Of a stretch of 35,328 bases of DNA, positions 1-7,602 are shown piece by piece; position 1 is the first letter of the stretch, and each line of letters starts with the position of its first letter. The DNA comes from Pseudomonadales bacterium. GTDB lineage: Bacteria; Pseudomonadota; Gammaproteobacteria; Pseudomonadales; Ketobacteraceae. The notes under the pieces were generated by a model. That model was not told the DNA's origin and searched no databases. It saw nothing but the letters and a program-made list of their open reading frames with translations. Where the stretch lies: assembly GCA_022361455.1 (NCBI GenBank), contig JAKSAW010000221.1:1-35328 (forward strand), read 5' to 3'. The position numbers and the translations under genes are program-made.

Positions 1-13
1 GGGTACGAAAGAC

Positions 14-60
14 GCTTAGCCTTTAATAAGTATACCAATGCAACCTATTAAGGGCTAAGC
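14..60 (-). terminator. Hairpin at the 3' end of the GST-like gene
   Basis: Arms at 14-30 and 44-60 pair over 17 positions with two G-T type differences, around a 13-base loop. Read on the minus strand the hairpin begins in the stop codon of the GST-like gene. Only a weak T-rich stretch follows (GTCTTTCG), so termination is inferred from stem strength and position. Confidence 0.5.
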
Positions 61-801
61 AGCCGCAGTATCCAGTGCCAACATTTCTCGAATCGATTGC
101 TCAATTTGACCACCGCAATACAAATTGCCGTACTCTAGCTCTTCATTAGCAACAAAATTAGCTAGCGATGGCTTTGAGCCAATGCGTCTACAATGAGCAT
201 GGATGCCAGGGGCATTGATCAAAAGATCCATCTCAAGTTCGGGCAAGCAGCGAATCATATTGCCAAACAATGCGTAAATGCCTATGTCTGCAAAATCAAC
301 TTGCACTGAGCCTACTAGCTTTCTATTTAATGATTCCTCAAACAGCTTCATCCATTTTGGGAGTCGATTGTTTCGAAACTCTAACCAGTTTTCCCTCTTC
401 CACATCATGGATCCATTGTAGCGACAGATTTCCATCAACAGATCATTGCAATCCATGATCACCTTTAAACGCATTGACAACTCAACAGGATCGCTAGGAC
501 ATAGACCAAGTTTTTGCGATGCATAAACTACAATCGCCGGCATTTGACTAATGGTAATATTAGCTTCCAGGTCACTCAATATTGGCGGACCAATAAACGG
601 AATCTCCTGATCTTCAGGATCTAACTGTCTCAGCTTATTAATTTCTTCATAGCTGGTCTCCATCAAGAGCGGCACCGCTTGATAGGCAAATAGATAACTA
701 ACAAAGCAACCTCTAAAAGGAAGCGCCCAATAATAAAGTTTGAATTTTGCCTGTGGATTATTATGGTTCATCATCTTCACTATAGATTCGTTAAGCGCCA
801 T
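55..801 (-). CDS. Glutathione S-transferase-like protein
   Basis: A 248-residue soluble protein with the two-part GST layout. A thioredoxin-like N-terminal half (about residues 19-100) contains FKLYYWALPFRG, a proline-rich stretch (IPFIGPPIL) and the I-S-Q-M segment corresponding to the E/Q-S glutathione-contact turn. An all-helical C-terminal half contains an FADIGIYALFG helix like the conserved N-capping-box region of GSTs. The thiol substrate cannot be told from sequence. It is the last of three minus-strand genes, and its ATG directly follows the stop of the upstream gene with no gap, so the two are surely cotranscribed. A hairpin follows its stop. The N-terminus is about 15 residues longer than usual, so an internal ATG could be the true start. 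Confidence 0.7.
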   Translation of the reverse strand: MALNESIVKMMNHNNPQAKFKLYYWALPFRGCFVSYLFAYQAVPLLMETSYEEINKLRQLDPEDQEIPFIGPPILSDLEANITISQMPAIVVYASQKLGLCPSDPVELSMRLKVIMDCNDLLMEICRYNGSMMWKRENWLEFRNNRLPKWMKLFEESLNRKLVGSVQVDFADIGIYALFGNMIRCLPELEMDLLINAPGIHAHCRRIGSKPSLANFVANEELEYGNLYCGGQIEQSIREMLALDTAAA

Positions 802-1167
802 CTAGCGGGGATGGTGCGATAGCAAATGCTCCTCGACGAAATCAGCCACCAACCCCAATTGCTCATGGGATAGTTTTTTCACTAATCGATGGCCAACCGA
901 AGAAATTAACTTAACCACCGTATTAGCTCCAGCTGCAAGTAATTTGATACCAACGGAGCCAACATTGAGCTCTTTCGCTGGCTCGGTGAAGTAAAACTTC
1001 AGATTAACTTCCGCAGCCTCCCTCAGTAACTCCACGGCTTTAATTCCACTTTGCGGATTGTCCGGCTCGTTTCGTAGCATCCACACCACTTTCTTGGTCT
1101 CTTCCGCCAGTAAATCACTTAACAGGATCTTAATGGTGTAATCAGAGTAGACATTCATTTTTTCCAC
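802..1167 (-). CDS. Conserved-looking protein of unknown function
   Basis: A 121-residue, mainly helical, soluble protein that I do not recognise. It has no signal peptide; a moderately hydrophobic stretch (VGSVGIKLLAAGANTVVKL, about residues 70-88) looks like an amphipathic helix rather than a membrane span. The GTG at 1167 is preferred because GAGGG lies seven bases upstream; an ATG three codons in is the alternative. It is coupled to the GST-like gene (zero-base gap) and lies 46 bases after a membrane-protein gene. Confidence 0.55.
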   Translation of the reverse strand: MEKMNVYSDYTIKILLSDLLAEETKKVVWMLRNEPDNPQSGIKAVELLREAAEVNLKFYFTEPAKELNVGSVGIKLLAAGANTVVKLISSVGHRLVKKLSHEQLGLVADFVEEHLLSHHPR

Positions 1168-1213
1168 TTATATGCCCTCAACAGCTATCTTTATTTAATG
1201 GCAAACTTAATCG

Positions 1214-1795
1214 TTAGTCGTCTAGTTTACCGATTTGGGACAAAACAATCACTTGAGTATAGGCAGCTCGACACCCTTTAAAGCGCTGATCTTTGTATCG
1301 CGCGAACGCAATATAAGCCATACCAATAGCGATTAGACAGAAGTACCAATTTTGATATATCAAAAGGAACATGCTGGTCAAAATAATGGGAATAATAAGT
1401 GACCTAAAAAGCTTCGAATCAGCCTCATGCCGTAACACTTCCTTGTAACCATCGAGATGCTGTTTAGACAAGATAGCCCTGCACCATTTGTAATGATTAA
1501 TATTGTCACAGTTAAAGCGAATGAGAGATTTTCTAATCTCGCCAATTTTGTCCAATAACGGTTGGTTATCCTCCGACTTGACGCGATCGTAGAGGCTATC
1601 CCATTTCGAACCGATAGCGAAGAATACATGGCCAACAATATAAGATGCTATCGGAATAACTACCCACAAATTAATCGAATCCTGCAGAAAAACCTCTAGT
1701 TTAAAAGCTTTTAAGATCACGATAACAAGCAACAATCCCGGTATGAATATTGAGAATAATTCGGATACACCTAAATGAATATCAACTGGTTTCAT
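1214..1795 (-). CDS. Membrane protein of unknown function
   Basis: A 193-residue protein with about four hydrophobic segments: near residues 13-33 (LFSIFIPGLLLVIVILKAF), 40-60 (LWVVIPIASYIVGHVFFAI), and a pair near 130-165. Between them lies a charged cytoplasmic-type region of about 70 residues. The ATG at 1795 is chosen over a TTG seven codons upstream because AAGGA sits eight bases before it. Probable first gene of a three-gene minus-strand transcript with the unknown 121-residue protein and the GST-like protein. I recognise no family. Confidence 0.6.
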   Translation of the reverse strand: MKPVDIHLGVSELFSIFIPGLLLVIVILKAFKLEVFLQDSINLWVVIPIASYIVGHVFFAIGSKWDSLYDRVKSEDNQPLLDKIGEIRKSLIRFNCDNINHYKWCRAILSKQHLDGYKEVLRHEADSKLFRSLIIPIILTSMFLLIYQNWYFCLIAIGMAYIAFARYKDQRFKGCRAAYTQVIVLSQIGKLDD

Positions 1796-1816
1796 TGTTC
1801 TGATCCTTAGCACCAA

Positions 1817-2103
1817 GTCTCTGAATGGCGCTCTGTAGGTTCAATCCCCTATGAACGAATTAGCTTTGTAAATATATCGGTTTGCTATCCGTGCTAGGGA
1901 CAAGTCAGAATGGCCAATGATGCCAAGATTCGGCCGTTACAGAAATTTGCATACAGCTAGAGGAGCTAAGAATAACAATAAATGAGGTCGCCATGATACA
2001 TCCCAGTTTAAAACGACGCGCCTAATTTTCACTCATATAATTTACCTCCACTCTTAGCCTGGCCACAAAGTCGCTCAGCTGGTGTTCTTGCAGCCTTTCT
2101 ATC
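1817..2103. other. Gap with no supported gene
   Basis: About 290 bases between two minus-strand genes. The plus strand offers only very short reading frames, for example an ATG at 1993 behind GAGGTCGCC that stops after ten residues. The stretch ends in a strong plus-strand terminator although no plus-strand gene precedes it, so a small RNA or the remains of a lost gene is possible. Confidence 0.4.
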
Positions 2104-2124
2104 GCCGATCTACATCGGCTTTTT
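2104..2124 (+). terminator. Intrinsic terminator, plus strand
   Basis: GCCGAT-CTAC-ATCGGC followed directly by five T residues: a perfect six-pair GC-rich stem with a tetraloop and U tract. It is oriented on the plus strand, whereas the genes on both sides run on the minus strand. Confidence 0.7.
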
Positions 2125-2126
2125 AA

Positions 2127-3107
2127 CTAAAGCTTAATCTTTTGATCACTCTGCCTTTGCAGCCAGTTGTTCCAAGCTATTTCCAGAACTTTGATTCCAC
2201 CAATATAATTATCGTTGACCAAAAAATAAGACAATGTACGATCACCGCGATCGAAGTTATGCATCAACCTCACCACAAAATTTCGGCTGGTGGGCTTGGA
2301 AAATAGAAAATATAGGAACTGGCCAGCCTGTGCTTGCAATGAACCATTAGTGGTTGTTTGGTTGTGACGCCATTTGCTACTTGGTAACTTCAAAAAGTCA
2401 TCAATATTAATTAATCGGCCACTACTGTAAGCCTTGGCAACAATGCTTCGATTTCGCGGATGAGGCTCCAAGTATAAACCCTCATCATTCTTTTCAAGCA
2501 TCTCCATTTGCTCAGCTAAGCCTTCATTCAACCAAGCAGGCGCGTAAGGTATGATGGTATCAACCACCGCATGCCCCACTTCATGCTTAATGGTTCGAAA
2601 GGTTAGCTGACGATCCTCCTGAACATAGACAACAATTTGGTTTTGAGAAGATATATAAACACCATAAGAGTTGACTAACAGGCCTTTTTTATTTTGGTAT
2701 AAATAGTTTCGATAGGTATCTTTATCTTTGAGAACCAATATATTCACTGGCACTGTTTCATAGATATCAAAGAAAAGCACTTGATCAAAAAACTCATAGA
2801 CATTGTTTACCCCATCTGCGATTAACTGATTCTCCGCTTCAGTAAGCACCACATCCTTGGTAACAATTTTGATATCAAATCTTGACCAGCTAGATGGACT
2901 GGGTTTGATATCTACAACAACTTGTTCCTTCTGATCATGTTTTTTATCGCTATAGTGCACCTTGCCATTCTCATCGACCCATTTATAGATCTTGGCTTGA
3001 GCTGGACCGGCAAGCATTAAAAATGGAAAAAAGAGCGCCGTACAGATCAGCGCGCTAGAGACATATGCTCGAAACTCTGCGATCGACAACATAGCGACAA
3101 TATTCAC
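2127..3107 (-). CDS. Exported DUF4124-domain HExxH metallopeptidase-like protein
   Basis: A 326-residue protein with an N-terminal hydrophobic export signal ending near GPAQA (residue 38), then a DUF4124 motif (YKWVDENGKVHYSD), then a peptidase-MA-like gluzincin domain. H175-E-V-G-H179 gives two zinc ligands and the catalytic Glu; NEGLAE with E195 supplies the third ligand, as in the family. The likely role is periplasmic or outer-surface proteolysis; the substrate is unknown. The first codon is a GTG without a clear ribosome site; an ATG five codons later (3092) would also leave an intact signal peptide. It lies 132 bases downstream of the lipoprotein phosphoesterase gene on the same strand. 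Confidence 0.75.
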   Translation of the reverse strand: MNIVAMLSIAEFRAYVSSALICTALFFPFLMLAGPAQAKIYKWVDENGKVHYSDKKHDQKEQVVVDIKPSPSSWSRFDIKIVTKDVVLTEAENQLIADGVNNVYEFFDQVLFFDIYETVPVNILVLKDKDTYRNYLYQNKKGLLVNSYGVYISSQNQIVVYVQEDRQLTFRTIKHEVGHAVVDTIIPYAPAWLNEGLAEQMEMLEKNDEGLYLEPHPRNRSIVAKAYSSGRLINIDDFLKLPSSKWRHNQTTTNGSLQAQAGQFLYFLFSKPTSRNFVVRLMHNFDRGDRTLSYFLVNDNYIGGIKVLEIAWNNWLQRQSDQKIKL

Positions 3108-3161
3108 CGTAACAAAAGATTCTTAAGTAACGACGCAATAGCAGTGAGGAAGTATATTGCT

Positions 3162-3203
3162 AAGTCGGGCCCATATTAAAAATAGCTAAAATGAACCCGA
3201 CTT
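3162..3203. repeat. Inverted repeat between the peptidase and phosphoesterase genes
   Basis: AAGTCGGG at 3162-3169 and CCCGACTT at 3196-3203 are perfect eight-base inverted arms around a 26-base AT-rich spacer. It could end the phosphoesterase transcript or be an operator for the peptidase gene. No T run follows on either strand. Confidence 0.4.
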
Positions 3204-3239
3204 GCATTAGGTTTGTTTGATGTGGAGCTACAATGAATA

Positions 3240-5492
3240 CTATAGTCTTGCCAATACCGAATCCGGTACAGCGAAGTAAAGTCGAGTATTTCTATCAGAA
3301 TCAAGGCCTTCAGCTGTTTCTAAACCACCATCACCGAAGAACGAGCCTTCCAACTGGCGTTCAATGTAAGATAAGAACCGACCACGATTACTCACATGAA
3401 GCGGGCTGTCAGTTGAGTGATTCAGCATAGTGCTATTCATTACACCAATACCACTTTCCACATCGATCTGGATATCCAATGTTCTGAATTGCTGCGGCCA
3501 GTTAACCATAGAACCAGATTCAATTTCCCAATAACTGTGTAGTGCATCATCACCTGCGCGCGCTCGAATGGCATTCGTGTGTGAGTGAGCGACCAAGTGA
3601 GCAATTACATTTGGATATTGATTCAAAATATCAATCAATAGGAATCCGTTGATAATAATATCTTTGGGCTTGTGGTGGCTGCTAACAATCACAAGCTGAC
3701 CATTGGCAACGGCTTGATCAAGCTCGGCTCTAATCCAAGAAATAGAATTCAACGTTAACCAGCCTTCAGGGCCCAAAGGCATATTAGTATCAAGAGCAAT
3801 ATGTCTTACTAAGCCATTATCACTTTCAAAACTGTAGTGTTGCTTACCATTTAAATCACCCTGCTGATCAATCACATGCTGCATACCATGACCATGAGGA
3901 TGACTAGAGGAATGAAACATTTCGTGGGCAATTTCAGCTGGATTTAATACTCTACGATCTTCATCTGGTGCAATACGCCAGTTTTCATTAAAGAGGTTAG
4001 TAATAAAACCGATAATCGTAGGCTCGAATCCCAGCCAGTTAACGTCACCAGTAGCTATATTGTCGAATAATTCTCTAGTGCCTCCCCTTACATCGGTGCC
4101 GAATAGATTCAACGGTTCATCGGTAATCGGGAAGTTACCCAGCATTAAACCATCGTGATTCCCTGCGATGTAATACCAAGGTATATCTGCTTGGCCATCT
4201 TCTTGGCCATTGAGACCAAGCGCCTCAAAAGCATCATAGGTATCGTTAGGTTTTCCATCTTCAAAATAACCTGGAATCGGATCGTCATCAGCACCACTAT
4301 CAGGATTGATCATGCCGCCGTCTAACACATCGATACCCAAGCGTGTCTCGTTGTATTGGCTAATATCGGTAAAGTCGCCGGTGAAAACAGCCATTTCAAT
4401 AGGCTTGTTCACTTCGGCTTCATAGTCCCTGAGAGTTCGTACCATATCATCGACTTGATACGCGATATGAGCACTCGCTGGATAATAAGAAGAAGGTATT
4501 AGGAATTTTACAGGATTAACATTAAGAGGACTCTCCTCGTCTCTCATTTGAAAATCGCTCATAACCACAAAGTGCTGAACATCCACAAAATCAGGAGTCT
4601 CGGGTGCTTCAATAAAATCTTCGCGATCAACAATTGGCGCATCTCTACCAATTCTGGCGATTCGCTGCTTGTATTCAATATACATATCAACCAAGGAACC
4701 AGTTTCATCACTCTCAACAACTAAAGGCACGTTCATAGCGCCGAGTATGAACTCCAGTGGAGATCCGTTTTCTTCTACAGCGTTCTGCAACATTAAATCT
4801 ATAACTTCCGCCGCCTCTTCTTGAACTCCAGGTATGGAATCAATGTCTGCTGCAGATACTTGCGGATAAGTAAATTGAGCCAAGGCTTGTTGAGCTGACC
4901 TATTAGATTTTTGCTGATAAGCCTTAGGCAGTAGGTTTGCCACACTGTGTTTGAAAACAGTTACGTGATCATCACTCGCTAGGTTGGGCGATACCGTTCT
5001 TGCTGCTTCAATAGTGAAGAGATACTCGCTTTGGTTAAAGTTTAACGATTTACCTTCCGCAGCCTCATGAATAGATTTAGTGATCAGCACACCATTGGCT
5101 GGAGACATATCGTAGTCAACGGTTAGTAAAAAGCGTTCAATATTCTTGGCCATTTGTGCATTACCACCAGCCAAGTCGCTAATAGTTACCTCCGCTTGGC
5201 CTTCTGCTGTACCTAACTCAATATCACCTACGTAAAAGGTAACGTCCTCACCCTCGACATAATCAAACTGACCAGTATTACTAGTAGTTCCTGATTTAGT
5301 GGCAGTAGCGTAATTGACACCTTGCAAGCCGGTCACTTGGCCGGTTCTGGCAATGGCAGGTGATGTGCTAATACTAGAGGATTCAGAAGAGCTGTCGGAG
5401 CGGGTGCCGCCACCACCTCCTCCACCGCCACAACCAGCGATCATTAAGGGTAAAACAGTGGCAACAGCAAATGATAGAGCAGTTTTCTTCAT
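3240..5492 (-). CDS. Lipoprotein metallophosphoesterase (calcineurin-like)
   Basis: A 750-residue protein starting with a lipoprotein signal (hydrophobic run ending LMIAGC; lipobox Cys near residue 21) and a poly-glycine, Ser-rich tether. Residues about 50-260 form an accessory region. The calcineurin-like catalytic domain follows with the usual blocks in order: SDFQ with D313, GD (D373), GNHD (N445-H446-D447), SHH (H606-H607) and HSH (H636/H638). The first block has Q where many family members have H (DxH), as seen in some secreted phosphoesterases of this size. Predicted role: hydrolysis of phosphate esters at the outer membrane or cell surface for phosphate scavenging. A PHO box lies 82 bases upstream of the ATG, though oriented toward the divergent gene. 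Confidence 0.8.
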   Translation of the reverse strand: MKKTALSFAVATVLPLMIAGCGGGGGGGGTRSDSSSESSSISTSPAIARTGQVTGLQGVNYATATKSGTTSNTGQFDYVEGEDVTFYVGDIELGTAEGQAEVTISDLAGGNAQMAKNIERFLLTVDYDMSPANGVLITKSIHEAAEGKSLNFNQSEYLFTIEAARTVSPNLASDDHVTVFKHSVANLLPKAYQQKSNRSAQQALAQFTYPQVSAADIDSIPGVQEEAAEVIDLMLQNAVEENGSPLEFILGAMNVPLVVESDETGSLVDMYIEYKQRIARIGRDAPIVDREDFIEAPETPDFVDVQHFVVMSDFQMRDEESPLNVNPVKFLIPSSYYPASAHIAYQVDDMVRTLRDYEAEVNKPIEMAVFTGDFTDISQYNETRLGIDVLDGGMINPDSGADDDPIPGYFEDGKPNDTYDAFEALGLNGQEDGQADIPWYYIAGNHDGLMLGNFPITDEPLNLFGTDVRGGTRELFDNIATGDVNWLGFEPTIIGFITNLFNENWRIAPDEDRRVLNPAEIAHEMFHSSSHPHGHGMQHVIDQQGDLNGKQHYSFESDNGLVRHIALDTNMPLGPEGWLTLNSISWIRAELDQAVANGQLVIVSSHHKPKDIIINGFLLIDILNQYPNVIAHLVAHSHTNAIRARAGDDALHSYWEIESGSMVNWPQQFRTLDIQIDVESGIGVMNSTMLNHSTDSPLHVSNRGRFLSYIERQLEGSFFGDGGLETAEGLDSDRNTRLYFAVPDSVLARL

Positions 5493-5573
5493 AGCAATTT
5501 AGCTTATTCTTATTAGGCAAAATGATTAATCAAAATGTAACAATTGAATGATATGAAGATGCTATCAGGATAA

Positions 5574-5591
5574 CTGTCATAGATCTGTAAC
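5574..5591 (+). promoter_or_regulatory. PHO box (PhoB binding site)
   Basis: CTGTCATAGATCTGTAAC agrees with the enterobacterial PHO-box consensus (two CTGTCAT-like units 11 bases apart) at all but one position. Nine bases further on, CCTAAT (5601-5606) could be a -10 element. It is oriented toward the hydrolase gene, 255 bases upstream of its ATG, and lies 82 bases from the divergent phosphoesterase. Nothing else is visible in this 354-base gap. Confidence 0.65.
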
Positions 5592-5846
5592 ATTGGGTTA
5601 CCTAATTGTGTGTACTTAGAGTCAAATGTTGCCGATAAGCGCAACACCAATCCCAATGTCTATGCAGACATAATTCCTTAAGCCCCTGTCTTTATTGATA
5701 TTTCTAGCAATCAAATGCCCTCATAATCATTCCGGCACCGCCACAACGGTTTACACAGCAACTACGTAACACCCCCAATCTTTGGACTAGGACTTAGACA
5801 TCTAGCATGCATTACCATAGAGAATTCGCTCACAAGGAAAAGCAGC

Positions 5847-6893
5847 ATGACCGACATACAGCATGTTTCAGTTAACTCAAACGGGGTTCATATTCACGCA
5901 GCCATCCAGGGCGAAGGGCCCATTGTGTTGCTATGTCATGGTATGCCAGGACTCTGGTATAGCTGGCGCTATCAAATGCAGGCTCTAGCTGATGCTGGAT
6001 ATAAGGCTGTCGCCATTGATCAGCGCGGCTTTGGGCAAAGTGATCGCCCTACTAAAGTTGCCGACTACACCAGTAAACATACAGTGGCAGACGTGATTGC
6101 AGTGCTCGATCATTTACAAGCCGAGCAGGCGATTCTGGTTGGAACAGACTTCGGTGCAGCTCAGGTGTATAACTGCGCGGTGCGACATCCGGATCGAGTT
6201 CGCGCAGTAGTGGGCATAGCTTGCCCCTATGACTTCGATTTCTCTGGGCGCGGCTGCGCCGGATCCTCCGCGGTATCTTCGGGCACGATTACCCGCACCT
6301 TTGCTCGGCCAGATATGAGCCCCAATGAGTGCTTCGCAGCGATTGCCAAGCATCAATTCTTCTATGCTCACTATTACCAAACACCAGGCATGGCGGAAAA
6401 AGAATTTGCTGCAAAACCAGCAGAGTTCCTGCAAAAACTTTTTTGGAATCTAAGCGCCGACGGAAATCTCTTAGATCAAAGCCACTGGCCAGAAAACCCT
6501 CAAGGCTACTGCGATGTATTAAAAAGCCCAGACCGACCGTTACCATGGTCTTGGTTGTCTCAGGAAGATTTTGATTATTATCTAGAGCAATTTTGCGACG
6601 CTGAATCAAAGAAGGAATTTATTGGCGGTATAAACCTTTACCGCGTTGCTGATGAAAACTGGCACATTAACGCACAGTATGCCGACGCGAATATCACCCA
6701 GCCTTCGATGTTTATAGCTGGTGAAAAAGATGCCGTGTTATTGATGATTGACGAACAAGCGTTGGAAGCATTTAAAAGTCGCTGCGATGATCTTCGGGAT
6801 ATAGCTTTGATCGAAGGGGCCGGACATTTCGTGCAAATGGAGAAGCCTGAGCAAACCAATGCAGTCTTACTTAAATTTTTAGAATCACTATAG
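5847..6893 (+). CDS. Alpha/beta hydrolase, epoxide-hydrolase type
   Basis: A 348-residue cytoplasmic alpha/beta-hydrolase. The oxyanion HG motif (CHGMPG, near residue 31) is followed by the nucleophile elbow GTDFG with Asp101, acid Asp295 (AGEKDAV) and His327 (GAGHFVQMEKP). An Asp nucleophile, a DQRGFG motif and a cap-domain YYQTPGMAEKEF segment match soluble epoxide hydrolases rather than serine esterases. The predicted reaction is hydrolysis of an epoxide to a diol; haloalkane dehalogenase is a less likely alternative. ACAAGGAAAAGCAGC upstream gives a ribosome site. The gene stands alone and is followed by a clear terminator at 7030-7075. A PHO box lies far upstream, so phosphate control is possible but not shown. 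Confidence 0.8.
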   Translation: MTDIQHVSVNSNGVHIHAAIQGEGPIVLLCHGMPGLWYSWRYQMQALADAGYKAVAIDQRGFGQSDRPTKVADYTSKHTVADVIAVLDHLQAEQAILVGTDFGAAQVYNCAVRHPDRVRAVVGIACPYDFDFSGRGCAGSSAVSSGTITRTFARPDMSPNECFAAIAKHQFFYAHYYQTPGMAEKEFAAKPAEFLQKLFWNLSADGNLLDQSHWPENPQGYCDVLKSPDRPLPWSWLSQEDFDYYLEQFCDAESKKEFIGGINLYRVADENWHINAQYADANITQPSMFIAGEKDAVLLMIDEQALEAFKSRCDDLRDIALIEGAGHFVQMEKPEQTNAVLLKFLESL

Positions 6894-7029
6894 ATGGGCA
6901 TTACGTTAATTTGATATTTGGGCAAATTAAAAATACTGAAGCATGAGTTTGATTAGCTTGCCACTCCTTAGATAGCCATTATTATTCAAACCACATTCTT
7001 GCCCGAGGCTCTTTTTCCTGATGCGCAGC

Positions 7030-7075
7030 GGCGAGATATTATCTTGAAGATACAGCAATATCTCGCCTATTTTTT
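7030..7075 (+). terminator. Intrinsic terminator
   Basis: A perfect 11-base inverted repeat (GGCGAGATATT / AATATCTCGCC) with a 16-base loop, followed by TATTTTTT. It lies 137 bases after the epoxide-hydrolase stop on the same strand. Confidence 0.8.
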
Positions 7076-7143
7076 ACCATAAAACAGAGCTAGCTCTTAT
7101 CAACGATAGCGTTTCATGAATTTATTCTTGAATAGGCTAGCAA

Positions 7144-7602
7144 TTATTCTAAACAAGCAATATTACTTTGCACATCAACATCAGGAAATTGTGCCTCCAC
7201 TGCAGCCAACTCACTACAAAGGAAGCGTATATTACGCCCGTGTAAGTATGATGGTGTCAAATAGTAGGCATGTCCCAGGTGAGTAAAGCACTAAGATCAG
7301 ACAGGTTTCGAATCGCATTAAGATCCAAAGTCTTAACGGATGGAAGCTGTAAACCTTGGGTGCCCACAAGGTCAGTCATATCAGAGGACGCGGTAATGAT
7401 TAATGTTTCAAGACTTGGCCAGCGATTCAGCTTAAGCTCAGCAAGACTTTCAATTGCTTTTATTCCTTTATAAAAAAGGGGCTCGAGACCAATGCAATTT
7501 CAACGAGCACATCACTTTAACAAAAACGTTATTAATTTCTCCAGAGATTTTAGCTTTACTTTTGAAACAAGTATCGTTTTTCGAAACGCACGTAAATCCA
7601 GA
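7144..7602 (-). pseudogene. Decayed leucine-rich-repeat protein gene
   Basis: No intact frame exists here, but the minus strand reads as a broken leucine-rich protein directly after the monooxygenase stop. Recognisable pieces in order are ANLDLRAFRKT, VKLKSLEKLITFLL, LAELKLNRWPSLETLIITAS, LPSVKTLDLNAIRNLSDLSA, then HAYYLTPSYLHGRNIRFL and a C-terminus ending NIACLE-stop at 7144. The third and fourth pieces are in one frame; the C-terminal piece is in another, joined by a one-base slip near 7273-7280. Two TGA codons interrupt the part at 7500-7520, where an alternative frame (DVLVEIALVSS) suggests a further slip. The L-x-x-L-x-L spacing indicates a leucine-rich-repeat protein. The 5' end is missing. 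Confidence 0.65.

Noticed and set aside
3233..3430. Plus-strand frame at the end of the lipoprotein phosphoesterase
   Set aside because: It lies antisense inside a well-supported coding region.
7270..7473. Plus-strand 67-codon frame
   Set aside because: The minus strand here reads as a leucine-rich-repeat remnant; the plus frame has no ribosome site or protein-like pattern.
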